A stretch of DNA of 41,563 bases from Bacillota bacterium (GCA_023411215.1 JAEYOY010000050.1:1-41563), one strand, 5' to 3'; numbered from the stretch's first letter, positions 24,433 through 33,089 are shown. Notes: generated by a model from the letters alone, not told the origin. Made by a program: numbers and translations.

Positions 24433-25371
24433 ATGGAATTAGGACAGCTTTTAGTGATAATTTTAGTGGTATTGATATTACTTATCGTTGCATCCTGTAT
24501 CAAGATTGTTCCACAGGCGAATGCATATGTAGTGGAACGTCTTGGAGGATATCAGGCGACATGGGATGTGGGTATCCATATTAAGATGCCGCTGATTGAT
24601 AAAGTGGCCAAAAAGATTCTCCTGAAGGAACAGGTGGTAGATTTTGCACCTCAACCGGTGATCACAAAGGATAATGTAACGATGAAGATTGATACAGTAG
24701 TATTCTTCCAGATTACAGACCCGAAGCTTTATGCCTACGGTGTCGATAATCCATTGATGGCAATTGAGAATCTGACTGCAACCACTCTGCGTAACATCAT
24801 CGGGGATCTCGAATTGGATGAGACCTTAACCTCTAGGGAGATTATCAATACGAAGATGAGGGTATCCCTCGATGTTGCTACCGATCCATGGGGTATCAAG
24901 GTGACCAGAGTGGAATTGAAGAATATCATACCGCCGGCAGCCATACAAGATGCAATGGAGAAGCAGATGAAGGCAGAACGAGAGAGAAGAGAATCAATTC
25001 TCATTGCAGAAGGCCAGAAGAAATCGGCTATTTTAGTATCAGAGGGTAAAAAGGAATCAGCAATCCTTGATGCTGAGGGAGATAAGATGGCTGCAATCCT
25101 TCGAGCAGAGGCAAAGAAGGAAGCTACTATTCGCGAGGCGGAAGGCCAGGCAGAAGCTACCATTGCTATTCAGAAGGCGATGGCAGAGGGGCTTCGATAC
25201 TTGAATGAAGCGGCTCCAAGTAACGCAGTAATCCAGCTTAAGAGTCTCGAGGCTTTTGCAAAGGCTGCGGACGGTAAGGCTACCAAGATCATCATTCCTT
25301 CCGAGATTCAGGGATTGGCAGGAATGGTAAAGGCTCTTACTGAAGTAGGAAAAGACGATATGAACCAATAA
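24433..25371 (+). CDS. SPFH/band 7 domain protein (stomatin/paraslipin type)
   Basis: A 312-aa membrane-scaffold protein. One N-terminal membrane anchor (LLVIILVVLILLIVASCIKIV) is followed by the SPFH domain (QANAYVVERLGGYQATWDVGIHIKMP to VTRVELKNIIPP, about 30-170). A long helical segment follows, rich in Ala, Glu and Lys with repeated EGKKESAIL/EGDKMAAIL units (about 175-250), which forms the coiled coil of oligomeric stomatins. The end is SEIQGLAGMVKALTE. With the adjacent NfeD it makes the standard SPFH-NfeD pair, associated with membrane microdomains and envelope-stress tolerance. Specific function here is not known. A strong terminator ends the operon. Confidence 0.95.
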   Translation: MELGQLLVIILVVLILLIVASCIKIVPQANAYVVERLGGYQATWDVGIHIKMPLIDKVAKKILLKEQVVDFAPQPVITKDNVTMKIDTVVFFQITDPKLYAYGVDNPLMAIENLTATTLRNIIGDLELDETLTSREIINTKMRVSLDVATDPWGIKVTRVELKNIIPPAAIQDAMEKQMKAERERRESILIAEGQKKSAILVSEGKKESAILDAEGDKMAAILRAEAKKEATIREAEGQAEATIAIQKAMAEGLRYLNEAAPSNAVIQLKSLEAFAKAADGKATKIIIPSEIQGLAGMVKALTEVGKDDMNQ

Positions 25372-25390
25372 CCAATAGGATTTAGTATAA

Positions 25391-25437
25391 AGAATGCTGC
25401 GGTCGGAAAGATGATTTCCGGCTGTGGCATTTCTTGA
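25391..25437 (+). terminator. Intrinsic terminator after the SPFH gene
   Basis: GAATGCTGCGGTCGGAAA pairs with TTTCCGGCTGTGGCATTT through several G-U pairs, with a short loop GATGA and a T-containing tail. Confidence 0.75.
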
Positions 25438-25638
25438 GATTTCAGTTATCGAATGGTGTTCAAGAAGATCTGACCTCATACCATTAGGTAATAGTGCATA
25501 AAAGAAAGTGTCTAGATTAAGAAAAAATTAAGATTTTAACGCTTGATAATGTAGTGGCAATGAGCTATTATTAACCTGATTTATATGTAACTAGTTATTA
25601 GTTGAGAGTTTGCGCAAATCTGCGTTAATGGAGGCTCT

Positions 25639-27519
25639 ATGAAAAGGCTAAAAGAAATAATCGCATCTCCATATTTTGTTACCTTCCTATTTGTGTTTAA
25701 GATGATGGTGTACTATTCTCTGATTAAAGTAAATCGCATGGAGATAGTTATGATCGTCTTGAGTCTGATAGTATGGGCAGCAATTTATATATGTTTTGGC
25801 AGAAGTGGGTTGAAACGTAAAACGGGAATATTTTTAGCAGTTTACTTTTTGCTGAGTCTGCTAATGTTTGCGGATACTATGTACTATAATTACTATAACC
25901 AGACAGTATCCATCCGACAGCTATGGCAAGCGAAGAGCGTCGCCGCAGTTCCGAAGAGCTTTATCGCTACTTTGATACCGGCCAGCTTCCTGTTGTTTTT
26001 GGATATCCCCTTTGCTTATTACAGCTTTAAGAAATATGCGACCAAGGAAATTCTTCAGAAGATTTATCCTTGGAGAAAATTCAAATATATTCTGTATGTA
26101 TTAACCGCTATGATCATTACCCTGATTGTTAATCCTTTTCATTCGGCGGCAATTGAACGTGTGAACAGTATGGAATTCTTCACCAGCCATGTTACTGATA
26201 TCTATGAAACCATTTCTGATAATCTGGCTCAGGAGGAGATGGAGCAGGAGGAGATACTTGAGGTATTAGAGAAAGTGACTCCCGAGACTAAACTTCCTAA
26301 ATATAATGGAATTGGAAAGGGAAAGAACCTGATCGTAATTCAATTAGAAGCAGTTCAGGATTTTGTGATCGGAGCGGAGTACAATGGTCAGGAGATTACA
26401 CCGAATCTGAACCGTCTGGTAGAAGAAAACACTCTATATTATGATCATTATTACACCAATACAGGTAAGGGAAACACTGCAGATGCGGAATTCTCCAGTA
26501 TGAACAGCCTGTATCCCGTAGACGACGGAGAGAGCTACCGATTGTTTCAGGATAATACCTTTCACGGGTTACCTTGGCTGATGCGTGAGCAGGGATATTA
26601 TGCTTTTGCGGTTCATGGTTTTGAGGGAACCTTCTGGAACAGAGAGAGTGCTTATCCCAATCAGGGCTTTCAGGATTTTTACAGTATGGAGGATTTGGAG
26701 CAGGATGAACTGATCGGCATGGGCATCTCGGATAAGTCGATGTTTCGTCAGCTGGTAGGTATCCTACAGCAGCAAACTACGCCGTTTTTTACCTTTGCAA
26801 TTACTCTATCCAATCACCATCCCTTTGATATTGACGACCAATATCGTACCATGACACTAAAGCCAGAGGATGAAGAGACAAAGTTTGGTGACTATCTGCA
26901 ATCCGTACATTATACAGATGAAGCGATTGGACAGCTGATTGCTGATCTCAAGGCTGCAGGGCTTTATGAGAACACTGTGATTGCCCTCTACGGTGATCAT
27001 CACGGCCTGAACTGTGGAATGGAAGAGGTAATGGAGCAGATGAATGCATTTATCGGAAGAACCTATGATTACGATGAGATGCTGAATGTACCTATGATGA
27101 TCCATGTTCCGGGTAGTGGGGTAAAGCAGACCATTACAACTACTGGCGGACAGGTAGACTTCATGCCAACTGTTGCTAATGTTATGGGCTTAGCATTGGA
27201 TGAGACCTTTACCGTGGGTCAGGATTTATCCAATGCAACAGATGGCTTTGTTGCATTTACCACCTATCTATTTGAGGGCTCCTTTGCTACCAATGATATT
27301 ATCTTCGAGATTTCCAGGGAGGGTATTTTTGAGGGCAGCCGTGCTTGGAGGATAGGAACCAACGAGGCTGTGGATGCAGAACAGTATCAGGCAGAGTATG
27401 ATAAGGCTATCCTTCTTAAGACGACCTCGAAGGAAATTCTAGAACAGAATTTGATCGCAGAGTTTATTACACGCGATACACCTTCTGTAACACCTATTCA
27501 AGAGGAGAACGATAATTAA
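25639..27519 (+). CDS. LTA synthase family protein (LtaS-like membrane sulfatase fold)
   Basis: A 626-aa polyglycerolphosphate synthase-like protein that should transfer glycerol phosphate from phosphatidylglycerol outside the cell. About five N-terminal membrane segments span residues 10-170. The extracellular sulfatase-type domain follows, with the metal residue Glu237 (VIQLEAVQDF), the nucleophile Thr280 in GKGNTADAEF, SNHHPFDID and the metal site YGDHHGLN. These match LtaS (E255, T300 and the DH pair in S. aureus). The C-terminal tail after the domain is acidic. Start ATG 25639 with GGAGG. It is flanked by terminators on both sides, so monocistronic. Whether it makes lipoteichoic acid or another glycerophosphate polymer is open. 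Confidence 0.93.
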   Translation: MKRLKEIIASPYFVTFLFVFKMMVYYSLIKVNRMEIVMIVLSLIVWAAIYICFGRSGLKRKTGIFLAVYFLLSLLMFADTMYYNYYNQTVSIRQLWQAKSVAAVPKSFIATLIPASFLLFLDIPFAYYSFKKYATKEILQKIYPWRKFKYILYVLTAMIITLIVNPFHSAAIERVNSMEFFTSHVTDIYETISDNLAQEEMEQEEILEVLEKVTPETKLPKYNGIGKGKNLIVIQLEAVQDFVIGAEYNGQEITPNLNRLVEENTLYYDHYYTNTGKGNTADAEFSSMNSLYPVDDGESYRLFQDNTFHGLPWLMREQGYYAFAVHGFEGTFWNRESAYPNQGFQDFYSMEDLEQDELIGMGISDKSMFRQLVGILQQQTTPFFTFAITLSNHHPFDIDDQYRTMTLKPEDEETKFGDYLQSVHYTDEAIGQLIADLKAAGLYENTVIALYGDHHGLNCGMEEVMEQMNAFIGRTYDYDEMLNVPMMIHVPGSGVKQTITTTGGQVDFMPTVANVMGLALDETFTVGQDLSNATDGFVAFTTYLFEGSFATNDIIFEISREGIFEGSRAWRIGTNEAVDAEQYQAEYDKAILLKTTSKEILEQNLIAEFITRDTPSVTPIQEENDN

Positions 27520-27568
27520 AGTAAAAAAATAAAGTAGTACGAGATAAATAAGCAGAAAAGAATGCGGT

Positions 27569-27615
27569 AGGCTGCCATAGAATGAAAGAAAATTCATTCG
27601 TGGCAGCTTTTATAA
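27569..27615 (+). terminator. Intrinsic terminator after the LTA synthase gene
   Basis: GGCTGCCATAGAATG pairs with CATTCGTGGCAGCT over about 14 bp with a loop of about 10 nt, followed by TTTT. Confidence 0.85.
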
Positions 27616-27839
27616 AGTCCACGAAGTGTACTTTTCTCGTTCATGACAAGTAAATTGAATTAAATACCTCCTGTTCCTTACAATAATGGTATGCCGAAAA
27701 GGTTTTCTATTGTTTGCTTTTGGGTTAGGTATTTTCAAATAGATGTATTACTTTAGCTGTATTGCTTATAGATATACAGGGAATCCGACGTCCCTTACCC
27801 CATACGTTTTGTAAAATTGTTATAGAATTATCATTTTCC

Positions 27840-27868
27840 TTGACAAATACATAAAATTATAATAATGT
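27840..27868 (+). promoter_or_regulatory. Promoter candidate for argF
   Basis: TTGACA at 27840-27845 with a 17-bp spacer to TAATGT (27863-27868); a closer TATAAT has only 12 bp spacing. The -35 is perfect, the -10 is weak. Confidence 0.45.
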
Positions 27869-27881
27869 ATAAATACACATA
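27864..27881 (+). promoter_or_regulatory. Possible ArgR operator (ARG box)
   Basis: The 18-bp site AATGTATAAATACACATA matches the Gram-positive ARG box pattern TnTGnATwwwwATnCAnA with two mismatches and overlaps the -10 region of argF, the expected place for repression by arginine. Inference only; AT-rich DNA gives such matches easily. Confidence 0.4.
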
Positions 27882-28003
27882 TAAAAGGTATAAATATAAC
27901 ATGCTATACTTTAGGTACTTATCAAGATAATCATGAAGTGAGGCAGAGCGAACAGCTTACTACTATTTGATAGCTGTCCAGAGGCGGCGGATAGGAGGAT
28001 ATT

Positions 28004-28939
28004 ATGAATTTAAAAGGACGTAGTTTATTAACCTTGAAGGATTTTACCCCGGAGGAGATTGAATATCTCATTGATTTGGCAGCAGAGCTAAAAGAGAAGA
28101 AAAAAAAGGGGATCACCGGTAACAGTCTGAAGGGAAAGAATATCGCTATGATATTTGAGAAGCCCTCTACCCGGACTCGTTGCGCTTTTACTGTAGGATG
28201 TGTGGATGAAGGTGGATATCCGGAATACTTAGGAAAGAATGATATACAATTAGGTCATAAGGAGAGCATAGAGGATACGGCCAGGGTTCTTGGAAGAATG
28301 TTTGACGGAATTGAATACCGTGGTTTTGCTCAGGAGACTGTGGAGAAGCTTGCAAAATACAGCGGTGTACCGGTATGGAACGGCTTGACCGATGTGGATC
28401 ATCCTACGCAAATTCTTGCAGACTTCTTGACTTTAAAGGAGCAGTTTGGTAAGCTTAAAGGATTAAAGCTGGTCTTTGTCGGCGATGGCCGAAACAATAT
28501 GGCGAATGCGTTAATGATCGGCGCTTCTAAGATGGGCATTGATTTTACGATACTGGCTCCTAAAGAATTATGGCCGGAGAAGGATCTGGTGTCCGCTTGT
28601 GAGGTATATGCTAAGTCCTCCGAAAGTAAGATAGTTATCTCGGATGAGCTCAGTGTAGTTGAAGGTGCGGATGCGATTTATACGGATGTTTGGTGCTCAA
28701 TGGGTGAGGAGGATAAAGCGGACGAACGTGTTAAGCTCTTAAAGCCCTATCAGGTAAATGATGCTTTATTTGCGCTTACTAGAAAGACAGATACAATCTT
28801 TCTTCATTGCCTGCCTGCTGTAAAAGGCAAGGAGGTTACCGAAGAGTTGTTTGAGCGTCATGCTGATGTAGTATTTGACGAAGCAGAGAACCGTATGCAT
28901 ACCATAAAGGCAGTAATGGTTGCTACAATAGGAAATTGA
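28004..28939 (+). CDS. argF: Ornithine carbamoyltransferase
   Basis: It makes citrulline from ornithine and carbamoyl phosphate in arginine synthesis, or runs backwards in arginine catabolism. The 311-aa sequence has the carbamoyl-phosphate loop FEKPSTRTRCAF (residues 51-62), HPTQILADFLTL, VFVGDGRNNMANALM, TDVWCSMGEE and the ornithine-binding loop HCLPAVKGKEVTEE. This identifies OTC rather than aspartate or other transcarbamylases. AGGAGG precedes the ATG. No other arg gene adjoins it, so anabolic versus catabolic use must come from regulation; the ArgR-like site suggests an arginine-controlled biosynthetic role. Confidence 0.95.
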   Translation: MNLKGRSLLTLKDFTPEEIEYLIDLAAELKEKKKKGITGNSLKGKNIAMIFEKPSTRTRCAFTVGCVDEGGYPEYLGKNDIQLGHKESIEDTARVLGRMFDGIEYRGFAQETVEKLAKYSGVPVWNGLTDVDHPTQILADFLTLKEQFGKLKGLKLVFVGDGRNNMANALMIGASKMGIDFTILAPKELWPEKDLVSACEVYAKSSESKIVISDELSVVEGADAIYTDVWCSMGEEDKADERVKLLKPYQVNDALFALTRKTDTIFLHCLPAVKGKEVTEELFERHADVVFDEAENRMHTIKAVMVATIGN

Positions 28940-28984
28940 TAAGCTCGGCATTAACATACACCAAGCTGAGGTTATGAGAAAGGC

Positions 28985-29293
28985 ATGGTTATTAACATGA
29001 ACAAATTAAAGAAACTATTAGAGGATTTCTCATCGGGGAGCAATAAGATTAATATACTTGATCTGATTAATACTATCGTAGGAATTGCTTTGATTGTTTC
29101 TCTGATACTGATCTTTCAGAATCCTATGAACCGTTATGCTATTCTTGCTGCATGTATATCTGGTGGACTTGTAAATATATTAAACGGAGTGAAGCAGACA
29201 AGGAACCCGAAGAGTAAGATGACGGGAATGACCTTTATAATGATGGGAGTTATAGTCATAGTACTTGGCTTTATTATTATTGAAATGGTATAA
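28985..29293 (+). CDS. Small two- to three-span membrane protein
   Basis: I do not recognise a named family with confidence. The 102-aa product has a basic N-terminus (MNKLKKLLEDFSSG), then membrane segments at about residues 26-45 (NTIVGIALIVSLILIFQ), 52-66 (AILAACISGGLVNIL) and 80-102 (FIIMMGVIVIVLGFIII-like), separated by a basic loop KQTRNPKSK. Alternative start at ATG 28997 (MNKLKK); neither has ideal ribosome binding site spacing. It lies 45 bp after argF and 27 bp before the next small gene, so it probably belongs to a run leading to coaX. Confidence 0.7.
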   Translation: MVINMNKLKKLLEDFSSGSNKINILDLINTIVGIALIVSLILIFQNPMNRYAILAACISGGLVNILNGVKQTRNPKSKMTGMTFIMMGVIVIVLGFIIIEMV

Positions 29294-29320
29294 TCGATGG
29301 TTTGGTATGGAGGATATAAT

Positions 29321-29662
29321 ATGTATCAGGATAAGGTGGTTTTATGCGCGAGCAGTGCATATGAGAAGAAGTTCTGGCTTAATGAGGATTTTCAAGCATT
29401 GCCGGAGCAGATAAAGCAGGAACTTAAGATAATGTGCGTACTATATACCGAAGACATCGGGGGAATCTTATCCCTGGAGTTTGAAGAGGATGGTACGCTT
29501 ATTATGCGTGTTGATTCGGAAGAAAGTGATTATCTCTTTGATGAGATAGGCAGTGTCTTAAAGATAAAGCAGCTCCAAAGAGAGAAAGCAGAGCTATTGG
29601 AGGCATTAGAGCTTTATTATAAGGTGTTCTTCCTCGGAGAGAATGCTTCTGATCTGTTATAA
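29321..29662 (+). CDS. Small cytosolic protein of unknown function (DUF6145-like)
   Basis: A 113-aa protein starting at ATG 29321 behind a good GGAGG; the open frame from 29297 includes that site and is therefore too long. The sequence is acidic, without membrane segments or known catalytic motifs: an N-terminal piece YQDKVVLCASSAYEKKFWLN, a middle beta-rich piece (DIGGILSLEFEEDGTLIMRVD) and a C-terminal helix (LQREKAELLEALELYYKVFF). I recall this kind of protein upstream of coaX in Lachnospiraceae under the name DUF6145, but that label is from memory and not certain. Confidence 0.75.
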   Translation: MYQDKVVLCASSAYEKKFWLNEDFQALPEQIKQELKIMCVLYTEDIGGILSLEFEEDGTLIMRVDSEESDYLFDEIGSVLKIKQLQREKAELLEALELYYKVFFLGENASDLL

Positions 29663-29720
29663 ACGCTGCTCGTGACGATGCTTCGTTAGACCTTATAAAT
29701 GTGTTCAGGAGGATTTGATT

Positions 29721-30494
29721 ATGTTATTAGTTGTTGATGTTGGTAATACTAACATTACCATAGGTGTATTTGAAGAAAATGATATGAAGGCGAGCTTTCG
29801 TCTGACAACCAATACAGCTCGTACTTCGGATGAATACGGCTTAGTACTGTGTGATTTGTTAAAGGCAAGAAAGCTTGAGATTGAGGAGATTACAGCTGTG
29901 GTTATAGCCAGTGTGGTGCCAAAGCTGATGTACTCACTGACCTCTGGAATTATAAAATATCTGGGTATTACTCCTTTGATTGTCGGTATCGGAACAAAGA
30001 CCGGTATTAAAATCGGAGCGGTGAATCCTAAGGAAATTGGAGCAGATCGTGTCGTAGATGCGGTGGCTGCCTACGAGATCTACGGTGGACCGGTATTAGT
30101 CATTGATTTTGGAACAGCGATTACCTATGATTTAATTACAGCGGATGGAAGTATTACCGCCGCGGTAACCTGTCCGGGACTCCGTATTTCAGCGAATGCT
30201 TTATGGAATGATACCGCGAAGCTTCCGGAGATTGAGATCGCCATGCCGGACACCATCCTTGCCAAGGATACTGTGACCAGTATGCAGGCGGGTCTGGTTT
30301 TTGGGTGCATCGGACAGACAGAGTATATTGTTCGAAGAATGCTGCAGGAAGCCGGTATTGAGAAGTGCAAAGTCATAGCAACCGGTGGACTTGGTAAGAT
30401 AATATCGGATGCAACCGATGTCATAGAAGTATATGACCCTAATCTGACGTTAAAAGGTCTTAAGATTATCAGTGATAAGAATAAGGGCCGATAG
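29721..30494 (+). CDS. coaX: Type III pantothenate kinase
   Basis: CoaX phosphorylates pantothenate, the first step of coenzyme A synthesis; type III enzymes are not inhibited by CoA and need a monovalent cation. The 257-aa sequence has the ASKHA-fold phosphate motif 1 VVDVGNTNITIGVF, IGADRVVDAVAAY, the motif DFGTAITYDLI and ATGGLGKII near the end. The start is ATG 29721 with AGGAGG 8 nt upstream, not the TTG at 29715. It ends 16 bp before a stretch full of inverted repeats that precedes dusB. The ECF S component about 10 kb away may take up its substrate, but that is only a guess. Confidence 0.95.
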   Translation: MLLVVDVGNTNITIGVFEENDMKASFRLTTNTARTSDEYGLVLCDLLKARKLEIEEITAVVIASVVPKLMYSLTSGIIKYLGITPLIVGIGTKTGIKIGAVNPKEIGADRVVDAVAAYEIYGGPVLVIDFGTAITYDLITADGSITAAVTCPGLRISANALWNDTAKLPEIEIAMPDTILAKDTVTSMQAGLVFGCIGQTEYIVRRMLQEAGIEKCKVIATGGLGKIISDATDVIEVYDPNLTLKGLKIISDKNKGR

Positions 30495-30510
30495 GCGAAT
30501 AGTGTGAATA

Positions 30511-30536
30511 AAGGATTTTATAAGACAAAAATCCTT
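30511..30536 (+). terminator. Hairpin after coaX
   Basis: AAGGATTTT/AAAATCCTT, 9-bp perfect stem with an 8-nt loop, 17 bp after the coaX stop. No T-run follows. First of three consecutive structures in this spacer. Confidence 0.5.
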
Positions 30537-30537
30537 G

Positions 30538-30584
30538 GGAAGAACTGCGAAGTTCGCACAGTGGTGCTCACTACTTGTTCTTCC
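30538..30584 (+). repeat. Possible three-way junction in the coaX-dusB spacer
   Basis: Outer arms GGAAGAAC (30538-30545) and GTTCTTCC (30577-30584), both 8 bp and perfect, enclose two small hairpins: TGCGAA/TTCGCA (30546-30558) and AGTG-gtgct-CACT (30560-30572). Confidence 0.6.
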
Positions 30585-30631
30585 TCGTTTTACGATACTA
30601 CGAGATTTATCATGATGTTTGTGCATCGAAA

Positions 30632-30674
30632 CCAAAGTGTATAACGTCTCGCATTCGAGACGTTGCACACTTGG
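30632..30674 (+). repeat. Long hairpin upstream of dusB
   Basis: AACGTCTCG-catt-CGAGACGTT is a perfect 9-bp stem, extended outwards by CCAAAGTGT and ACACTTGG with small bulges. It ends 35 bp before the dusB start. Confidence 0.65.
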
Positions 30675-30709
30675 CACAAATTAATTCAAAGGGAAGGCTT
30701 GGATATAGC

Positions 30710-31684
30710 ATGAGCGTTAAGATAGGAAATGTCAGTTTGGAAGGAAATTTATTGTTAGGACCCATGGCAGGAGTAACCGACCTGCCATTTCGTTTACTTT
30801 GTAAGGAGCAAGGAGCAGATCTCGTCTATACCGAGATGGTCAGTGCTAAGGGAGTCCAATACAATAATAAGAATACAGAGCAGCTTCTTCAGATTGCTGA
30901 GGAGGAGCGCCCTGCTGCTCTTCAGCTTTTCGGAGCAGATCCAGATATCCTAAGGGATACCGCAAGGAGATTAGAGCATCGTAATTTTGATATTCTTGAT
31001 ATCAATATGGGATGTCCTGTCCCGAAGGTCGTAAATAACGGCGAAGGTTCTGCTCTGATGAAGAACCCGGGATTGATCGGTGAGATTGTACGCAAGGTAG
31101 CTACAGGATATTCTAAGCCTGTTACCGTAAAGATACGTAAAGGCTTTCATGAGGACTGCATCAATGCCGTAGAGGTTGCGAAGATTGCAGAGGAGAATGG
31201 AGCGGCCGCAATCGCTGTTCACGCCAGGACCAGAGAGCAATTCTATAGCGGGAAGGCAGATTGGGAGATTATTCGTCAGGTAAAGGAAGCAGTAACTGTT
31301 CCAGTCATTGGTAGCGGCGATGTCTTTACCCCACAGGATGCCAAGGCAATGCTCGAGCAGACAGGATGTGATGCTCTCATGATGGCGAGAGGTACCAGGG
31401 GCAATCCCTGGCTTTTTGCACAGATTAAAGAATATCTGAAGACTGGGGTCCTTCTTCCGAAGCCTGGATTTGATGAAGTTCGCGATATGATTCTTCGCCA
31501 CGCGGGCATGCTGGCGACTTATAAGGGAGAAACCATCGGAATTCGTGAGATGCGAAAGCAGGTAGCATGGTATACCACCGGATATCCGGGCTCTGCGAAG
31601 CTCAGAAATCACGTAAACGAGATCGAAACCATGGACGACCTTAAAAAGCTGTTGGAAAACTATCAAAATCTTATAGAAAAATAA
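30710..31684 (+). CDS. dusB: tRNA-dihydrouridine synthase (DusB type)
   Basis: Dus enzymes use FMN and NADPH to reduce uridines in the tRNA D-loop. The start is ATG 30710 (MSVKIGNVSLEGNLLLGPMAGVTD), 324 aa, normal for DusB. The open frame reaches back to 30575, but that part lies in the structured spacer and is not Dus-like. FMN-barrel motifs are visible: PMAGVTDLPFR, DILDINMGCPVPKVVNNGEGSALMKNP with the catalytic Cys in GCP, KIRKGF, AVHARTREQFYSG and PVIGSGDVFTPQDA. The ribosome binding site is weak (GGA only). It lies downstream of coaX on the same strand, and asd follows with its own promoter. Confidence 0.93.
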   Translation: MSVKIGNVSLEGNLLLGPMAGVTDLPFRLLCKEQGADLVYTEMVSAKGVQYNNKNTEQLLQIAEEERPAALQLFGADPDILRDTARRLEHRNFDILDINMGCPVPKVVNNGEGSALMKNPGLIGEIVRKVATGYSKPVTVKIRKGFHEDCINAVEVAKIAEENGAAAIAVHARTREQFYSGKADWEIIRQVKEAVTVPVIGSGDVFTPQDAKAMLEQTGCDALMMARGTRGNPWLFAQIKEYLKTGVLLPKPGFDEVRDMILRHAGMLATYKGETIGIREMRKQVAWYTTGYPGSAKLRNHVNEIETMDDLKKLLENYQNLIEK

Positions 31685-31755
31685 CCAAACGAAGTAACTT
31701 TGCAGTCTTATACTTATATAATAGTAACAAAACTTTAATTTTATACAAAAAAGTG

Positions 31756-31783
31756 TTGATTTTTTCTGAAATTAGTATATAGT
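31756..31783 (+). promoter_or_regulatory. sigma-A type promoter for asd
   Basis: TTGATT (31756-31761), 16-bp spacer, TATAGT (31778-31783), 56 bp upstream of the asd ATG. Confidence 0.6.
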
Positions 31784-31839
31784 ATATTTACAGCAAAGAC
31801 AGATGTGTGCCGTAGAAGAACAGTATTGGAGGATTTGAA

Positions 31840-32922
31840 ATGGGTAGATTAAAAGTAGGTATCCTTGGAGGAACCGGAATGGTTGGACAGCGTTTTATCT
31901 CCCTGCTAGAAAACCATCCCTGGTTTGAGGTAGTTACCGTTGCTGCCAGCCCGAGAAGTGCCGGGAAGACATATGAGGAAGCAGTCGGTGGCCGTTGGAA
32001 GATGGCTACGCCTATGCCGGATAATGTTAAGAAATTAATCGTAATGAATGTGAATGATGTTGAAGCGGTTAGTGCAAGCGTAGATTTTGTTTTTAGTGCG
32101 GTAGATATGACGAAGGACGAAATCAAGGCTATCGAAGAGGCATATGCGAAAGCGGAAACTCCTGTCGTATCGAACAATAGTGCCCATAGATGGACTCCAG
32201 ATGTTCCGATGGTAGTTCCAGAGCTGAACCCGGAACACCTTGAGGTAATTGGAGCACAGAAGAAGCGTCTGGGTACAGAGAAGGGCTTTATCGTCGTTAA
32301 GCCAAATTGCTCTATCCAAAGCTATACACCTGCTCTTCATGCATTACGCCAGTTTGGAATTAAGCTGGTAGTTGCGACAACCTATCAGGCAATATCCGGT
32401 GCCGGTAAGAACTTTACAGATTGGCCTGAGATGGTAGATAATGTAATCCCTTACATTGGCGGTGAGGAAGAGAAGAGTGAGCAGGAGCCGCTTCGTATCT
32501 GGGGTAAGGTAGAGGCTGGTCAGATTGTGAAAGCGGAAGGGCCGATGATTACTACTCAGTGTATCCGTGTTCCTGTGACCGACGGACATACTGCAGCCGT
32601 ATTCGTAAATTTTGAGAATAAGCCGAGTAAGGAAGAGATTCTGAAGGCATGGGCTGAATTTAAAGGAATTCCTCAGGAGCTTGATTTACCTAGCGCCCCG
32701 AAGCAGTTTATTAAGTATTTCGAAGAAGATAACCGTCCTCAGGCTAGGCTGGATCGTGATTATGAGAACGGTATGGGCGTATGCTTTGGAAGGCTCCGTG
32801 AGGATAGAGTGTTTGATTACAAGTTTGTAGGCTTATCACATAACACCGTTCGAGGTGCTGCCGGCGGTGCGGTATTAATCGCAGAATTATTGAAAGCACA
32901 GGGGTACATCACAGCAAAATAA
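31840..32922 (+). CDS. asd: Aspartate-semialdehyde dehydrogenase, archaeal/fungal-type branch
   Basis: Asd reduces aspartyl phosphate to aspartate semialdehyde with NADPH, leading to lysine/diaminopimelate, threonine and methionine. The 360-aa protein has the Rossmann motif VGILGGTGMVGQRF, the phosphate-binding SNNSAHRW and the nucleophile Cys157 in VVKPNCSIQSY, with His in the GHTAAVF region. The SNNSAHRW and PNCS context and the length fit the branch found in archaea, fungi and some Clostridia, rather than the usual bacterial type with GNPNCS-x-x-Q. Diaminopimelate also feeds the murF/ddl pathway. GGAGG lies upstream and a strong terminator follows. Confidence 0.95.
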   Translation: MGRLKVGILGGTGMVGQRFISLLENHPWFEVVTVAASPRSAGKTYEEAVGGRWKMATPMPDNVKKLIVMNVNDVEAVSASVDFVFSAVDMTKDEIKAIEEAYAKAETPVVSNNSAHRWTPDVPMVVPELNPEHLEVIGAQKKRLGTEKGFIVVKPNCSIQSYTPALHALRQFGIKLVVATTYQAISGAGKNFTDWPEMVDNVIPYIGGEEEKSEQEPLRIWGKVEAGQIVKAEGPMITTQCIRVPVTDGHTAAVFVNFENKPSKEEILKAWAEFKGIPQELDLPSAPKQFIKYFEEDNRPQARLDRDYENGMGVCFGRLREDRVFDYKFVGLSHNTVRGAAGGAVLIAELLKAQGYITAK

Positions 32923-33015
32923 TAGTTGATTACTGCGTCCGACGCATTCATATATAGAGGTATAAAGGAAATGTGTAGCTTCCGGTATAAAATGATTTGG
33001 AGTATATAGATAACA

Positions 33016-33060
33016 AAGGAGCCCCTTAGATGGTAACATCTTAGGGGCTCCTTCTTTTTG
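33016..33060 (+). terminator. Strong intrinsic terminator after asd
   Basis: AAGGAGCCCC plus TTAGATG pairs with CATCTTA plus GGGGCTCCTT (17 bp, one mismatch), then CTTTTTG. It lies between convergent genes and may also stop minus-strand transcripts. Confidence 0.9.
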
Positions 33061-33089
33061 AGAGTTTTTAATATCTATGATAAGGTCAT

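Larger units (their letters stand above)
27520..28003 (+). other. 484-bp spacer before argF
   Basis: Holds, in order, the terminator of the LTA synthase gene (27569-27613), a plain AT-rich stretch, the argF promoter with a possible ArgR site (27840-27881), and a leader with a short stem ACAGCT/AGCTGT (27952-27977) before the AGGAGG ribosome binding site. Confidence 0.6.

Noticed and set aside
30575..30709. 45-codon N-terminal extension of DusB
   Set aside because: Runs through the structured spacer and bears no relation to Dus; ATG 30710 begins the family sequence.
30971..31666. 231-codon frame antisense to dusB
   Set aside because: Long, but a mirror of a conserved coding sequence; no start signals and no known domain.
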